NCBI RefSeq assembly: GCF_005239225.2 | Contig: NC_133291.1 | Location: 15,523,654 to 15,587,653, forward strand | Direction of reading: 5' to 3' | Length of the DNA: 64,000 bases | From: Populus alba | Lineage: Eukaryota; Streptophyta; Magnoliopsida; Malpighiales; Salicaceae | In this document: positions 23,331 through 36,581 of the stretch, piece by piece | How the letters are laid out: each line of letters begins with the position of its first letter | Position numbering within the stretch: position 1 is the first letter of the stretch | The notes under the pieces: model-generated | Told to the model about the DNA's origin: nothing | Database searches by the model: none | What the model saw: the letters and a program-made list of their open reading frames with translations, nothing else | Translations under genes and position numbers: made by a program

Positions 23331-24250
23331 GTTGCCAAAGTCTCCAAATGAATTAACCTTTCAAAGGGAGCATATGTTGGCCTTGCTTCAAGATGAAGAA
23401 ATAACAAAAGACAAATTGTTATAGATCTATTGATGACTAGGGACTGTGATGGATGTGGGTCTATGACTATGGTTTGGTGGTGGTTTATGAGACGGGGAAA
23501 TGGTGGTAATGGCTTTTAACAATTATCAAGTGTCCCTTAGCACACGACACCTCACTGTGTAGATTAACAACAATATCTCTTTATGTGAATTCCAATGATA
23601 ACACAAATACAAAATGACTAGTAGTAGGCAGTTAAATTTAAGTTCTTCAATCATAGGACAACCACTATATGCCAAAGCATAATCCATGTCTGAAAATTGC
23701 ATATAAGTGTTGGCACCACATGATTACACTCTTTGTTCTATCATTTTGCTACACCAGCCAAATAAAAGCTATGTCAACAACTACAAAGATCCAAGAGCTC
23801 AACTTTCCAAATCAGTAACTTATATGTGCTTTTTTTGAAAAATGAAAGAGATTATAGGAATAAATACCTAGTAAAGCTCTTTCAAAAGTAAATGCTTTTA
23901 CTTCCCTGGAAAATATAAATAGTTGCAATTAAGTTAGCATTGAAAGTAGATGTTGAATTAGAGACACTAGAAGTAGATCCAATTAGGCAAACAATAAAGA
24001 ACTAAAGATCCATTTTGAACTTCAAGTGTTAAGAAGCATAAGTGAGATCTATCCCACTTTGTTTGCTAAGAAAGGAGTTGCAAGAGAGAGAGATCTGGGC
24101 ATGATTGTTTTAGAGAAAAATAAGAAATTATAGTATTTTTGTTATTTCGAGTCACAAGAACATTTTAGCATTAAATTAAATATAATGGTAAATTTGTAAA
24201 TAATACAAGATTTTTGGTTGATTTTCTTTAGTCAAAATAAGAGGATGTAA
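23331..24250. other. No gene or named repeat seen
   Basis: AT-rich DNA without a convincing open frame. A short GA-rich stretch lies near 24080-24095. It separates the LRR fragment from the long LTR that follows. Confidence 0.4.
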
Positions 24251-24504
24251 AGTGTTATAAAATTAATAAAGTTGATGAGAGAAAGTGTAATTGTAAAACC
24301 CTACAAAAAGATAATATTAGGTCGGCCTATGCTAGGAAAAAATTAAAAGAAACTAACTAGCTTGCTCTAGGTAGAAATTGAGAGGGGTACTGGCATATCC
24401 TAGGTGGGAATTATAGAGGAGGTAATCAACCCTAAAATAACCCAAAAAAGGGATAAGAACAAACATGACCAGCACCCAAACACCCTCATCTCATTTAAAA
24501 AAGG

Positions 24505-24512
24505 TATAAATA
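24505..24512 (+). promoter_or_regulatory. TATA box of the long LTR
   Basis: TATAAATA followed by TAGGAGAGG, then a pyrimidine-rich stretch with CTCTTTTTCCTCTCC. This is a typical plant LTR promoter layout, inferred from sequence only. Confidence 0.5.
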
Positions 24513-25759
24513 TAGGAGAGGAAAAAATCATCTCTTTTTCCTCTCCCCAAAACTGGCCAACGGCTTTAGCTGCAACAACCACTCCTTTAGAAAACAAAAC
24601 CTAACCAAACCAGCTTGCATGCCATTTATCTTGAGAGTTTGAGTGAATGGAGAGTTAGAGAAAGGAGACAACCAAAATCACGGAAGAAGGAGCCTAAAAG
24701 GTCTGCTGGAATAATAGAAAAAGGAGAGAAAAACTAAGAGAAAAGAGTAAGAAAACCACCAAAACCTTTCCTAAAGCTTGCTTAAAATCATGTGATAAGA
24801 ATAACATCACCTTCTTACTTGTTTCTTTAAGATTTTGGGACAAAGGGAGGAAGAAACCTCAAAGGGGAAATACTTAGGCCTCTTGCACTCATAGATTTGG
24901 AAAGGTTATATGGAAAGATTGAAGGAAAAATAGGGGTGAAGGAAATATAATTTTAGAATCTTTAACAAAAAAAAAAAAATGGATGTATATAGATAAACAA
25001 ACCATAACTAAAGGCCAACCAATTGAAATAATGAAATGAGATGAAATGTGTAGTTTGTGACCTTATTAAACTCCTAGAAATGTGCTCAAGCTGAAACAAA
25101 ATTCATGTTTATGTTAATGTCTTGATTTTTCATATATTATTGAAAAACTTGTGTGAAAGTTAGATGAAATGATGGAATGTGCATAATTGTAATCTTGTTA
25201 AGCCTTTAATGACATGTTCGAGTTGAAATAAAAACCATACTATGTTAATGCTTTGATCTTGTCTATGTGATTGATGAATTTGCATAATTATAATTCAAGT
25301 GAATAAAGGTGTGATTGTAGCATGTTGTTGTGAGTATAATTGTGATAGAAATGATGAATTACATGTGTAAATTAGGAGAGAATGGACATCAATTTCTGAT
25401 AAAAAAAAGAAAGGAAAACCATTAAGGAAACTTTGCATGATGAAAACCCTTAGAGAAATAAGACATAGGATGGAAATGTGACTCTTGTGAAATGTGAATT
25501 AACTATTAATTTATGTTAATGAACTGGCATGATAGAATTGAAAACATAGAATGTATGATTGTGGTAACAATAGGTCTCGATCTTGAAATGATGGTTAAGA
25601 GAACCTTTGCAAAGTTACATGTTGAGACTTGATTGCATATTGCTTAATAACCTTGTGATGAATTTGATGTGATTTGGTGATGATTTATGTCTAACTAGGT
25701 TATGGTATGTTATAAAGGGGAAAGCTTAGCTTAGACCTTACACTTAGCCTAGGGAAAGA

Positions 25760-26450
25760 GTAAAAACCAGAAATGACTCAATTATTGCTAATGATTTTTG
25801 ATTCAATAGTAAATTGGGTTCGTTGATGAATCCATGCGTCAACCATGAAATTATGTTTGCTAACGATTTCTAAGTTGGCAACGACTCAGTTTTCATCGAT
25901 GATTTTTAAGTCAACAGTGAATTAGGTTCGTTAATGATTCATGCATCAACTGTGAAATTGTGTTTGCTGGAGATTTTTAAGTGGGCAGCAACTCAATTTT
26001 TATTGACAATTTCTAAGTCAGTAGTGAATTGGGTTCGCTAATGATTTCATGTGTCAACCATGAAATTGTGTTTGTTAATGATTTCTGAGTCGACAATAAC
26101 TTAGTTTTCGTTGACGATTTCTAAACCAAAAGTGAATAGTGTTCGCTAACGATTCCATGTGTCAGTCGTGAATTCATTTTCACTGACAATTTCTAAGTCA
26201 ACAGCAACTCAGCTTTCGTTGATGATTTTTTAGTCAATTGTGAATTAAACTTTAGCTGATGATTCCATGTGTCAGCCATAACTCAATCTTCGCTAATAAT
26301 TGTTATATCACTAGTGACCTAGTTTTCACTAATGATTTGTGTCACCAGCGACCTAGTCTTCGCTTATAGTAGTGACTTAGTTTCGTTAATAAACCCAATG
26401 TCATAAATGACTTAATTCTCATGATGATTCAATCATCACTTTGACAAAAC
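25760..26450 (+). repeat. Degenerate tandem array, TTCGCTAACGATT type
   Basis: About ten or more units of roughly 60-65 bp combine GGTTCGCTAACGATT, TGTCAACC(A/G)TGAA and GATTTCTAAGTCAACAG. It aligns by eye with the TTCGCTG/CAGCGAA array at 4558-5117 on the other strand but is more diverged and more AT-rich, with several G:C positions changed to A:T. Confidence 0.7.
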
Positions 26451-26819
26451 TCACTATAAGACACAAGAATTAAACACTAAGATGTCCGGGGGTAACCTAC
26501 ATTTAAAATTAAGAGAAGTGTTTTAATATGATGACTTTCATTATATGATTACATAATGTGTGGAACACTTGAATATGAATATGTGTATTCTTGGGATATG
26601 TATGGTATTGGTTTTTATGATTACGGAATGTGAATATGTTGATTAATGATCATTTGATGTGTTAGGCAGTACGACTTGGATCGGACCTTAGACCGAACGA
26701 GGACACCTCACGAGAGGAACATGTAGGTGATCTCCATCTTTTTCTTAAATAACATTGAATCTCTAAAATGATGTCGTATAAAAGAATTATTCTATCTTAT
26801 TATGACTCCTAAATTGTTT

Positions 26820-27230
26820 ATGGAATGTTTGATTGGGTATTGTGATTAGCCTTGGTTAATGGCATCCGAATTGGTTGGCTGGTTTTGGATATTGTGATTA
26901 GCTTTGGCTAATGATATTCAAGATAAATGATCAGATGTGGATATTATGATTAGCTTTGGCTAATGACATTCAACTTGGATGACCAAGTTTGGATATTGTG
27001 ATTAACTTTGATTAATGGCATCCAAGATGGATAATTAGATTTAGATATTGTGATTAGCTTTAGGTAATGGCATCCGAATTGGATGACTAGGTTTGGATAT
27101 TGTGATTAGCCTTGGCTAATGGCATCTGAGAAAGATGATCGGGATGAGTATTACGGCTGAGCCCCGGCTAGTGGCATCCGAATTGAATGACCGGGTTTTG
27201 AGTAATGCAATTGATTGTGGTTAATGGTGC
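26820..27230 (+). repeat. About 53-bp tandem array with GATTAGC/GCTAATG core
   Basis: Seven to eight units contain GATATTGTGATTAGC then TTGGCTAATGGCATCC and a TTGGATGACC spacer. It is the counterpart of the 49-bp hairpin array at 3850-4205, here on the plus strand, with the same stem (ATTAGC/GCTAAT) in most units. Confidence 0.8.
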
Positions 27231-27909
27231 TGTAAAGGATAACATGGTAAAGCAAAGTAATTTAACCACGACCAATATATTAACTCTGGTCCCTACAACT
27301 CCTATAGAGAGGTTTGGACATATGAGTAAGGATAATACAATTGATGAAATAATAAGAGTTGTATTATGTATGTAAGGAGTAAAAGAAGGAATATACTCAT
27401 TTAGGTTATTAATGAAAAGTAGCGATAATATTCTTTTAAATATTTATTATCATGTTTAAAATATTTATAACTCTTGTATCCATTTTGCAATATAACATGG
27501 ATGTCTCACAATCAAGATGCGTAGAAATCCCATCTCACGAGACCACATATTTTGTTATAATCTTTGTATTCGTATGTTAAGACGTTATGTATTTCGTTTG
27601 AACAAATATACTAGTTGTGAAATTATCATTCAGCACTTTTATAAAGACTTATAATGATAACCATATCAAAACAAGAATGTAAACTTGTGAATATGTAAAT
27701 ATAATGTTATGGGTATGTGTATTGAGTTCTCTTTTATGGGGATGTTGATTTATGAAATCATATGGGTATTGTACTCCACCAATAAATGAAACTTATTGGT
27801 TAGTTCTTAGAATACTAATGTGAAAAACATCATTGATCGTAATGGTTTACAAAAATATATTTAGCATGAATTTCGAATATAAAATGATTGGAAATCTAAG
27901 GCTATTACA

Positions 27910-30019
27910 ATAATTTTTCAAACCACAGAGAAACAGTAAAACATTGATCAAACTATAAAAAAAGTCAATATAATTTTTTCTTTTTAATTTCATCATTCGA
28001 TATTTTATTTTTTGAGAATTATATGTGATTATTTATTTTTTATATTTTTTATTGGTTTATCATGGCCTCAAGAACACAACCTGATATTAAGTTGGTGCTA
28101 TATTTAAAAAAATAATAATAATTTTGTTGCTTGTGAAAAATTAAAAATACAGGGATCAAAACTGACAAATCAACAAATATACATGAATTTTTTATATTGT
28201 TTTCTTAACTCTTTTTTAAGAAAATTTAATGCGGGGATCAAAATTGACAAATCAACAAACATACAAGATTTTTTTATATTGTTTATTTAACTTTTTTTAA
28301 AGAAAATTTAGCCTATGGAATTTTTCCACTTTACTTTTTAGTCCTTTTGTTCTAATACTTTTATGTTTTAGTCTAGAACTTCATTTTCCTTACATTTCAA
28401 TTTTTAAGTTGTAAGAGTAAAGATAAGGTCGCTAGAAAACAGTTGAGGAAAAAGAAAACAATATTAGCAAAATTTTGTTCAAATTTAGTGTTAATGTGTT
28501 CCTCTTGACGAGATGAATGTCATTAAGTTGTTTTTTTATCTTTAATTTATGGTTGTGTTTTTGAATCAATTTAAAGGTGTTTTGAGTCAATAAATTATTT
28601 TATTAGGGTTTTAATGATATTTATAAGGTATTTTTAGGTAAACATAGGTTGAAAATAGATTTTTAGGTCCAAAACACCTCAACCCTATTTTTCAACCACC
28701 TTTTTAGTGACATAATTTAGGCAAGCACACATAGTATAATCTATTTATTTATTTTTTTAAAAAGGTAGACTATATGCCTAGCCTTGTAGGCCTGCGCACC
28801 CGATCCTTTTTATGTTGGGCTAGGCACGCCAGTCCTATATCTTTGGCCCACACGCCTAACCCCTTTCTATGTTTTCTTTCTTAGGTTTTCAAGGAAATGC
28901 ACTATAAAAAAAAACGTTTAGTGTGATATTTTAATCATTGTTTAATTTTTTTATGATTCTTAAATAATATTATAGATTTTCTTGAAAATGTTAAAAACAT
29001 TTTATTGATGTGTACCTAATATGCAAAAATAAGAAATGATGTGAATATTTGATGAAAAAATATTATTTTCTTTAAATTTTTTTGGTGGGTTTTTCATATA
29101 TATATTTTTTATCACATCTATTATTATTTTCCCCTTCAATCATATACAAGATATTAAGACATTATCTTAATATTTTTTTTTAAAAAAAAAAAACTTGATG
29201 AGAATTATGAAGTAACACCGCAAGATCCATTACATGTGTCGATTAAGTTTATTACATGATTAAGATCTAAAAATATTAAAAGGTATTTAATGAGCTAATT
29301 CAAGATATTTATGCCTTATTTTCTACAAAACTTGCAAATTCAACTTGTTTTTCTACTTACACGTGGATTGGGTTTATTTTTCTAATGTGTAGTTTTATGT
29401 TAATGAGGATAACTTTTGATTTGATTAATGAATCTAGCTAAAAATTTTCCAAAAGATTCTTAAGGTCTTATTTCTTATAGAGGTAAAATTTCATCTAGAT
29501 CAAACATTAAAAAGACCTTGCAATAAAGCTCAAAAGTTGCTATTTAAGATTTGCAATTATTTCCTAGTTGATTTTAAGATATGTTTTTCTATTTTTCATA
29601 TTACTCTTTTGTTATTTTTCATCCTTTTTAAGACATTTTATCAAGCATAAATAGATTTATTTAGCTTGTATTAGAGATTGCTTATTATTCAGAAATAATA
29701 TTATGTTTGTGGCAAAGTTACTCATAATCCTGGTTCTTCATAGAACTCTTCAGAACTTATCAAAGATTTGAGGTGTCCATCCTTACACTTTCAATTCTTG
29801 ATTTTTTTTTTCTATAATCAGCGAGTTGTGGCCTTTCATCCAATAACTATGATTTTTTGGTTTAGGTAATCACTAGGTCAAGTTTTTTTCAACTATTTTT
29901 TTTTCTTAGGTTTTTTTTTAATCTTGATTGTGATTTCTAGAGTTCTTACCCTTTATATTCACATAAAAAATTTCCTTTAAGATCATGGTAGGTTTTCATT
30001 TTAAAACAATAGTGCTTAT
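27910..30019. other. AT-rich intergenic DNA, no gene seen
   Basis: Contains a short imperfect direct repeat (GGGATCAAAA(C/T)TGACAAATC at 28152 and 28233) and homopolymer runs. No open frame of note and no transposon ends were recognised. Confidence 0.4.
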
Positions 30020-31465
30020 TGATTAGTACTTAAAAGTGTATTTTTATCAAAGTTTTATATCATCATTTTGCATTTAAAGTGTCAATAACTCCTTAACAAA
30101 AGCATGTTTTATAATAACAAGTCTAATACTATAAGATACCTTTAATTTATGGTAAATGTTCATCTTAAATGCAAGTCTATCACATAAATCAGAAGATTGA
30201 TTGATGAGTTTAACCACTGAAATTTAAAAGACAAAGAGAGGGTCAAACTTAAAAAAGAGATGTTGGTTCAGTCCAAACTGGAATATTGTTCGGTCATTGG
30301 GTCATATTTTAAGTTATAGATCTTGGATTTAGGTTTGCTTTATATGGATAGAAAGCTAAGAACATAGGCCTAAAACTTTCATACAGAGTCCAAGATTTAA
30401 AAATGTCGTTTTCAAGTCCAAATTGTAGCAACAATAAAGAAGTTTGAATCTGTTCTGCAGCCCAGACATTATTTAGTGTTTAACCTATATCTCGAGTTCT
30501 AGAAATCCAAATGACCTCAATATTTTTTGTTGGAAAGCTGAAACAATTTCCTAGAACTTTCATGAGTTAAGTCTGTTTAAATTCTGACAAGAAAATAAGG
30601 ATTGTCACCAAGTCAAGATGTGATCACCCACTCAACAATTAGTCATAAAATCAATAGTTTTAAATTTTAGCCTATAAAAGGAGGCATTTGCCATGCATTT
30701 AGGCATCTTGGTTATTCAGATCAGGATCATGCCTTTTATTTCTTTCTTTATATTTTTGTAATGTTTAAGTTTTATTTTATATTATATTTTTCTTAATCTC
30801 TTGTTTATGCTTTTCATTTCCTTTATTGTAATTATGTTCTTATGTTGTTTATTTATGTTTATCTTCTTCATTATGCTTAGTTAAGTTTATTATGTCAAGG
30901 TGAAAATGTTTCACTAATGGTGTTAGAATATGTATAATATAAACTCAACATGAACTTCAATGTTTATATCCAAGAAAGTTTATTATTAACATGTCTTATC
31001 TTTTTATCTTACTAATTCTTAATACCTTGCTTATTAAATAGTTAATCTAGATTTGTGTTCTATAACACTTGATACAGCAAATGCTTGGCACTTTCATAAC
31101 CACCCGTATGGTATAACCTACATCTGTGCTTTGAAAGAAACTTGATTTGTTGTTAACATAAGTTAGCATCATGAATTCGTGAAAATATTTAAAAGTTTGG
31201 TGTTACTTAAATAAGATAATTAATATGATCATGTTAACAATTTATAATGAACTATTAAAGATAAATCATCCGATTGGAACCTCATTTGTGTGTGGTTTTC
31301 AATTGATTAATAAAAAGAGTCTATACTATACTTATTTTTAATATCATTAGTGAATCCTTTAAAATTGACAATTTTTTTTATCATTATTTAATCCTTACAT
31401 TAATATCCCACAAAATTCTCATAAACTATGTATCTTATTACACACACACACACATACACACACAC

Positions 31466-31509
<44 letters not shown>

Positions 31510-31619
31510 TGTAATTTATATAGTTCACCTCCTTATGGTTCAACCCCGGTCTTGTAAAGTTATTTATTACCTTAACACTCTTACACTCGGGATAAGACAT
31601 CAATTTTTTAAGCGTGTCA
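30020..31619 (+). mobile_element. Solo LTR, common family, copy C
   Basis: TGATTAG...GTGTCA unit of 1.6 kb with perfect duplication CTTAT at 30015-30019 and 31620-31624. Near the 3' end the usual trinucleotide tracts are replaced by a (CA)n run (31441-31467) and a (TA)n run (31471-31505). It is the most diverged of the plus-strand copies by eye. Confidence 0.87.
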
Positions 31620-34110
31620 CTTATAATAAAAAAAACATTTTTTTTATATAAACAATCAAGAGATGCATTACTAAGGAAATAGAGTTTAGGTTAAAAAAAA
31701 CACATTTCTCCTTAATAATTTTATTTATTATCTTTTTTTTAGATGTTTATTTTTATTTAAATGTTAAAAAAAAAAATGCCCAAGCAATGACAATGTTTAG
31801 GTCAAAGAAATACATTTCTCCTCGATAATTTTATTCATTGTCTTTTTTTTAAATATTTATTTTTATAATTGTTTAATTTTATTCTAATGTAAAAAAAGAT
31901 GCCCAAGCGATAACAACGTTTTTAAAGCAACAAGGAAAATAAGGATTTGGGTCATTGATTCAAATGAGTTTATTAAGCTTGGTTAATTTAATAATATAAT
32001 TATAAAAAAATCATCAACAATAAAAAAAAAAACACAAAAAATGACAATGACAATGACAATGACAAATAAAAAAAAAAACTCTTGTCAATATTATGAAAAG
32101 ATCTCCTCCATATATTCTTAAGATGTCTTAAGATCTTATTTGATATCAAAACAAAAATTGAATGAGAATAAGATAATCTTATAAAAAAAACTTAAAACTC
32201 AATTACCAACAAATCAAATAGCGAATGAAAGATTGAGAAAAAATAATTTAAAAATAAGACAAAAAAAAAACTTACTCGAGTTATCATGCCAAATTTACTG
32301 CCTAGTTGTGAGATCAAGATAACCTTATACAAAAGAAAGTAAATAAAATAATGAAAGGTGAATATGGGAAAAAATCAATAAAAAACATAAAAACAAAACC
32401 CGAGTCAACCTGAGTCAACTTGAGTTAACTCGTAATCTAGGATATGAGATCATGATAACCCCATAAAAAAATCTACGAAAATCACAAACTCAAAGGTCCA
32501 ATAACCTAATATCGAAAGATAAATATTAAAAAAAAATCAATTTTAAAAAGAGAACCTAAAAAAACCCGAAGTCAAATCAAGCTAATATTTGAAACCTATG
32601 GAAAGTTATGAGATCAGGTTACCCTATAGTAGGCAAACTTGAAAAATTCACAAAGAAAAATCCCAAATCATCCAAAATTTAAAAATAAAAAATAAAAAAC
32701 AAATAGTAATAAAAAAAGAGACCAAATTTGGTATAAAAATTAAATTAAATAAAACAATGAAAGATGGAATTGAAAAATAAAATAAATCAAGAAAATAATA
32801 TAAAAATAGCAATCAAAAGAATGTGGATCAAATTGGATATAAAAATAAAATAAAATAAAATATTGTCGGCTGAAATTAAAAAAATAAACTTCAAAAACAT
32901 TAAAATCAAAATAAATAGCAATAAAAAAAATAAATATTAAAGCTGATAGAAATACAGACTTACATGACATATCCACTTTTTGAAAAGGTTGGTGTGAAAT
33001 CCAAGTTGATAAGAGAGAGAAAAGAAAAGAAAAATTCCAACAGAGCCTAAATACTACTCCTTCATGCACACACTTGTAACCACCAAGAAAAGAATAATGT
33101 GATGCTTTTAACGTCATTGTTGAAGACAACATTTGATTGCTCGAAGACATTGCATATGTTGTTTAAAGAGTGTGAGTGCCTTTCACTTGCTAGCATAAAA
33201 GCCTCTAAGACTTGGTTTTTTTTAAGGTATTTAAATCATTTTATTTTTTATTAAAAATATAAAAAAAGATTAATTTCTTCTTAATCAACATAATAATAAC
33301 AAATAAACCTAGTGAAAAAAAAAACCATTATATCCACCATGACTAGCATTGCCTCTCACTTCACATCATTCTTTGTTTTGAAGTTCAAAATTCATTTTGA
33401 TTTTGCTATTATAATCGGCGGTGCATTGCCTCATGGGCCACAATGCACACACCAAGCACTTTTAGTTTTTTTATATATAATATAATATAATATAATATAA
33501 TATAATAAAGTTTAGTCTTTTTCTTTTCATGTGTAAATTGGCCCGAAAAAAGAAAGAACGAAAAAATAATATGTATATTGGTTATTCGAATTCAGGTAAT
33601 AAAAAAGGAAAGACTTTTCCGTTCTCTTTTTGATCCCTCAAAATCAAGTAACCTGGGATGGGCACCAAATAACAATTAAAAGCTAGCTAGCTACCTAACT
33701 ATATAATAACAATTATTTGTTATTAGACTAGCTAACTAGATTTATATATTTTATTTAATGTTTATTAAAATAATATATTTTTTTTATTTTTTAAAAATTA
33801 TTTTTAATATCAACACATAAAATAATCTAAATATATAAAAAATATATTAATTTTAAAACAAAATTATTTTAAAAAAAACACTTTTCAATTATAGTAACAA
33901 ACACTACCTAAATTATTGGGCGGTGGAATCAAGGGCAACCCTAATACCGTAAGCAAATATACAAGTTGAAACTATAAAATGGTATAAGTCAGTGATTAAT
34001 TAGAACTCAGATTAATCTATGTGGACTTGGGGCTACGAGCATCAGATTAGCATCAACAACATTAATGTTTGTAAAAAAAACTTGGTGGTGCAAACTGATG
34101 GCTTCGTAGA
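31620..34110. other. AT-rich intergenic DNA with simple repeats
   Basis: No supported gene. A TATAA-type run lies at 33472-33507. Phrases such as GAGTCAACCTGAGTCAACTTG near 32403 suggest a decayed dispersed repeat. A 136-codon minus-strand frame at 32740-33150 is low-complexity and is not called. Confidence 0.4.
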
Positions 34111-34115
34111 ATGCT

Positions 34116-35040
34116 TGATACGGTTCAGCCCAGTGATACGACCCACGTAAGGTCAGATTCGGATTTTGGCGTAAAAAACGCAGCAGTCCAGGTTCACGGC
34201 AACAGTCATAATCCTCAATCCGACCGTTGGATCGGGCTAATATTTTATGTGGACTCTCCAGACATGTTGTACTCTCTTGGGTTAAAACTTCAAGTCAATC
34301 TGAGTTCGGGAAGGAACCGCAATACTGGTCAACGGAGGCTCTACGGATTTTGTTATTTACTTCCCTTTGACTTGTGGACTTCCTATTTGGTTAGGATTCT
34401 TTTTATACAAGGATGTGGCAGCTGGTTTTGGAAATTTCCTAGTTCCACAAGGATCTATAATGAGCTGCAATATAATCTACAAGTGTGGCGGTGATTCATT
34501 AATGTTTCAGAATCCTTTTTTTATAAGGATTCGTTATTCATCCTAGCTACACAAGGAAATAAGGGCTAGTGGTATTTAATGACATATTAGTTTTTTTATT
34601 ATTTTCTTTAATGTTTGGGCTTAATTAAAACTTTGTTTTAAGCTAGGATCCAAGGCTTGTTTGGATCAGGTTATGGGTTTTCCAGTTTTGAGTGGACCTC
34701 ATATAAGTCCACATAAGGGGTCCATTAGGGTTAACTTTTCAAGAACTATTTAAACTCATGTAGGCCAAAATTTTAGCAGCTTTGATGAATATTATTCTGA
34801 ATTTTTCAGTTTTAACGTGTGAGAGTGATTCTTGCATTCTTCAGTTCTTGAACGAACTGAATCTGACTTATCGAAGATTAACTGGCTTCGTGGCGTCATT
34901 ATACTCATTCCAATAGTGTTGGTGTCTTGGGGCAGGTTTCCATTGTGTCACACTCTTATCAGACCTCTTTCGGCTTTTCGGGATCAGATCTCAATCTTGA
35001 TTGTGGGTTGCGTGACCACGTGATTACGAGGTTCGCATCA
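34116..35040 (+). repeat. 5' LTR of the 34-kb element
   Basis: TG...CA termini, 925 bp. It is closely similar to the solo LTR at 58401-59344 and, from 34393 on, to 35875-36523. Confidence 0.85.
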
Positions 35041-35041
35041 G

Positions 35042-35054
35042 TTGGTATCAAAGC
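35042..35054 (+). promoter_or_regulatory. Primer binding site, tRNA-Met type
   Basis: TTGGTATCAAAGC directly after the LTR end, one mismatch from TTGGTATCAGAGC. Confidence 0.72.
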
Positions 35055-35299
35055 TAGGCTTTGAAACAAGGTCATGTCTTTATGTTATTTTTTTTCCCTC
35101 TTTAGTGTTCCCTTAAGTTATTCAGTGTTTGCGTCCATCTTCTTGTTCTTCGAGTCTGCGTCATCTAAGCAAAAAAAAAAAAAAAACAGAAGAAGAAAAA
35201 AAAGTTTATATTTCATTTGGTTACTGTCTCTAACCATATCAGTTTATTAAAAAGAAATAAAGAAAAGAGTGATTAGTTGAAATTTGAAGTATCATTCAA

Positions 35300-35785
35300 T
35301 TTTTGCCGCAGAAACACAAATCTTGGTGAACCATAAGAAAACCACCTTAGAATCAATTTAAACTTCATATTCAGTCTATTCGGGGTGGGATAACATCATA
35401 TATCAAATTTGAGCTTATTCTGATATTATTTGCTTGAGGTTTTAATTCGAGATTCAATTCTGCCACAGAAACCCTACTCTTAGTGAACCATAAGAAAACC
35501 ACCTCAAAATCAATTTAAACTTCATATTCAGTCTATTGGGGGTGATATTGCATCATATGTAAATTTTGGGCTTATTTTGATATTTTTTTCTTGAGGTTTT
35601 AATTTGAGGTTCACTTCTGCCGCAGAAACACTACTATTAGTGAACCATAAGCAAAACACCTTAGAATCTATTGAAACTTCATATTATGTGTATTGGGGAT
35701 GAGATCGCACCATATATTAAATTTGAGCATATTTTGATACCGGCTTCTGGAGGTTTTAATTGGAGGATCAATTCCGCCGTAAACT
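35300..35785 (+). repeat. Three tandem units of about 157 bp in the leader
   Basis: Units start near 35303, 35462 and 35619 with GCC(G/A)CAGAAAC and share GTGAACCATAAG(A/C)AAA and ACTTCATATT blocks. A partial fourth start (CCGCCGTAAACTG) is at 35774. No open frame runs through all units. Confidence 0.75.
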
Positions 35786-35874
35786 GATCATACAAGGAGT
35801 TTGGGTACCTAGAAATAAGATAACAACCTATAAATTGATTTTTGGTGATTTCATAGTATTGTAATACTACTTCA

Positions 35875-36523
35875 TAGGATTCTTTTCCTGCAAGGATGTG
35901 GCAGCTGGTTTTGGAAATTTCCTAGTTCCACAAGGATCTTTAGTGAGCTGCAATATAATCTACAAGTGTGGCGGTGATTCATTAATGTTTCAGAATCATT
36001 TTCTTATAAGGATTCGTTATTCATCCTAGCTACACAAGGAAAGAAGAGCTAGTGGTATTTAATGACATATTAGTTTTTTTATTATTTTCTTTAATGTTTA
36101 GGCTTAATTAAAACTTTGTTTTGAGCTAGGAACCAAGGCTTGTTTGGATCAGGTTATGGGCTTTCCAGTTTTGAGTGGACCTCATATAAGTCCACATAAG
36201 GGGTCCATTAGGGTTAACTTTTCAAGAACTATTTAAACTCATGTAGGCCAAAATTTCAGCAACTTTGATGAATATTATTCTGAATTTTTCAGTTTTAACA
36301 TGTGAGAGTGATTCTTGCATTCTTCAGTTCTTGAACGAACTGAATCTGACTTATCGAAGATTAACTGGCTTCGTGGCGTCATTCTACTCATTCCAATAGT
36401 GTTGGTGTCTTGGGACAGGTTTCCATTGTGTCGCACTCTTATCAGACCTTTTTCGGCTTTTCGGGATCATATCTCAATCTTGATTGTGGGTTGCGTGACC
36501 ACGTGATCACGAGGTTCGCATCA
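35875..36523 (+). repeat. Truncated 3' LTR of the 34-kb element
   Basis: Matches 34393-35040 nearly base for base and ends GTTCGCATCA. Its 5' part is missing; the junction is near AGGATTCTTTTCCTGC. Confidence 0.82.
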
Positions 36524-36581
36524 ATGCCATATTTAATGAGGAGGCTTTTCTTTGTAGATTTCAACATTGGCTCTCGACTAT

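Larger units (their letters stand above)
24250..27909 (+). mobile_element. Long LTR with two tandem arrays, second copy
   Basis: The right end GGCTATTACA matches, in orientation, the LTR end read next to the primer site at 3271. A TATA box (TATAAATA) is at 24505-24512. Two tandem arrays occur in the same order as in the first copy: 25760-26450 and 26820-27230. No primer site or coding region follows 27909, so it is probably a solo LTR. The left border could not be placed and no target duplication was found. Confidence 0.5.
34116..36523 (+). mobile_element. Short gypsy-like element with truncated 3' LTR
   Basis: A full 5' LTR (34116-35040, TGATACGG...GTTCGCATCA) is followed by a tRNA-Met-type primer site at 35042-35054, about 0.8 kb of non-coding leader, and a second LTR that lacks its first 280 bases or so (35875-36523). 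Flanking bases ATGCT (34111-34115) and ATGCC (36524-36528) match at four of five positions, so this looks like one insertion with an internal deletion that removed all coding DNA and the start of the 3' LTR. The two LTRs are very similar. Confidence 0.82.

Noticed and set aside
32740..33150. 136-codon minus-strand frame
   Set aside because: Mostly Phe/Tyr/Ile runs from A-rich DNA; low complexity, no domain or start context.
34111..34494. 127-codon frame at the start of an LTR
   Set aside because: Lies inside the non-coding LTR at 34116; the related frame at 58401 is joined to integrase only by chance read-through.
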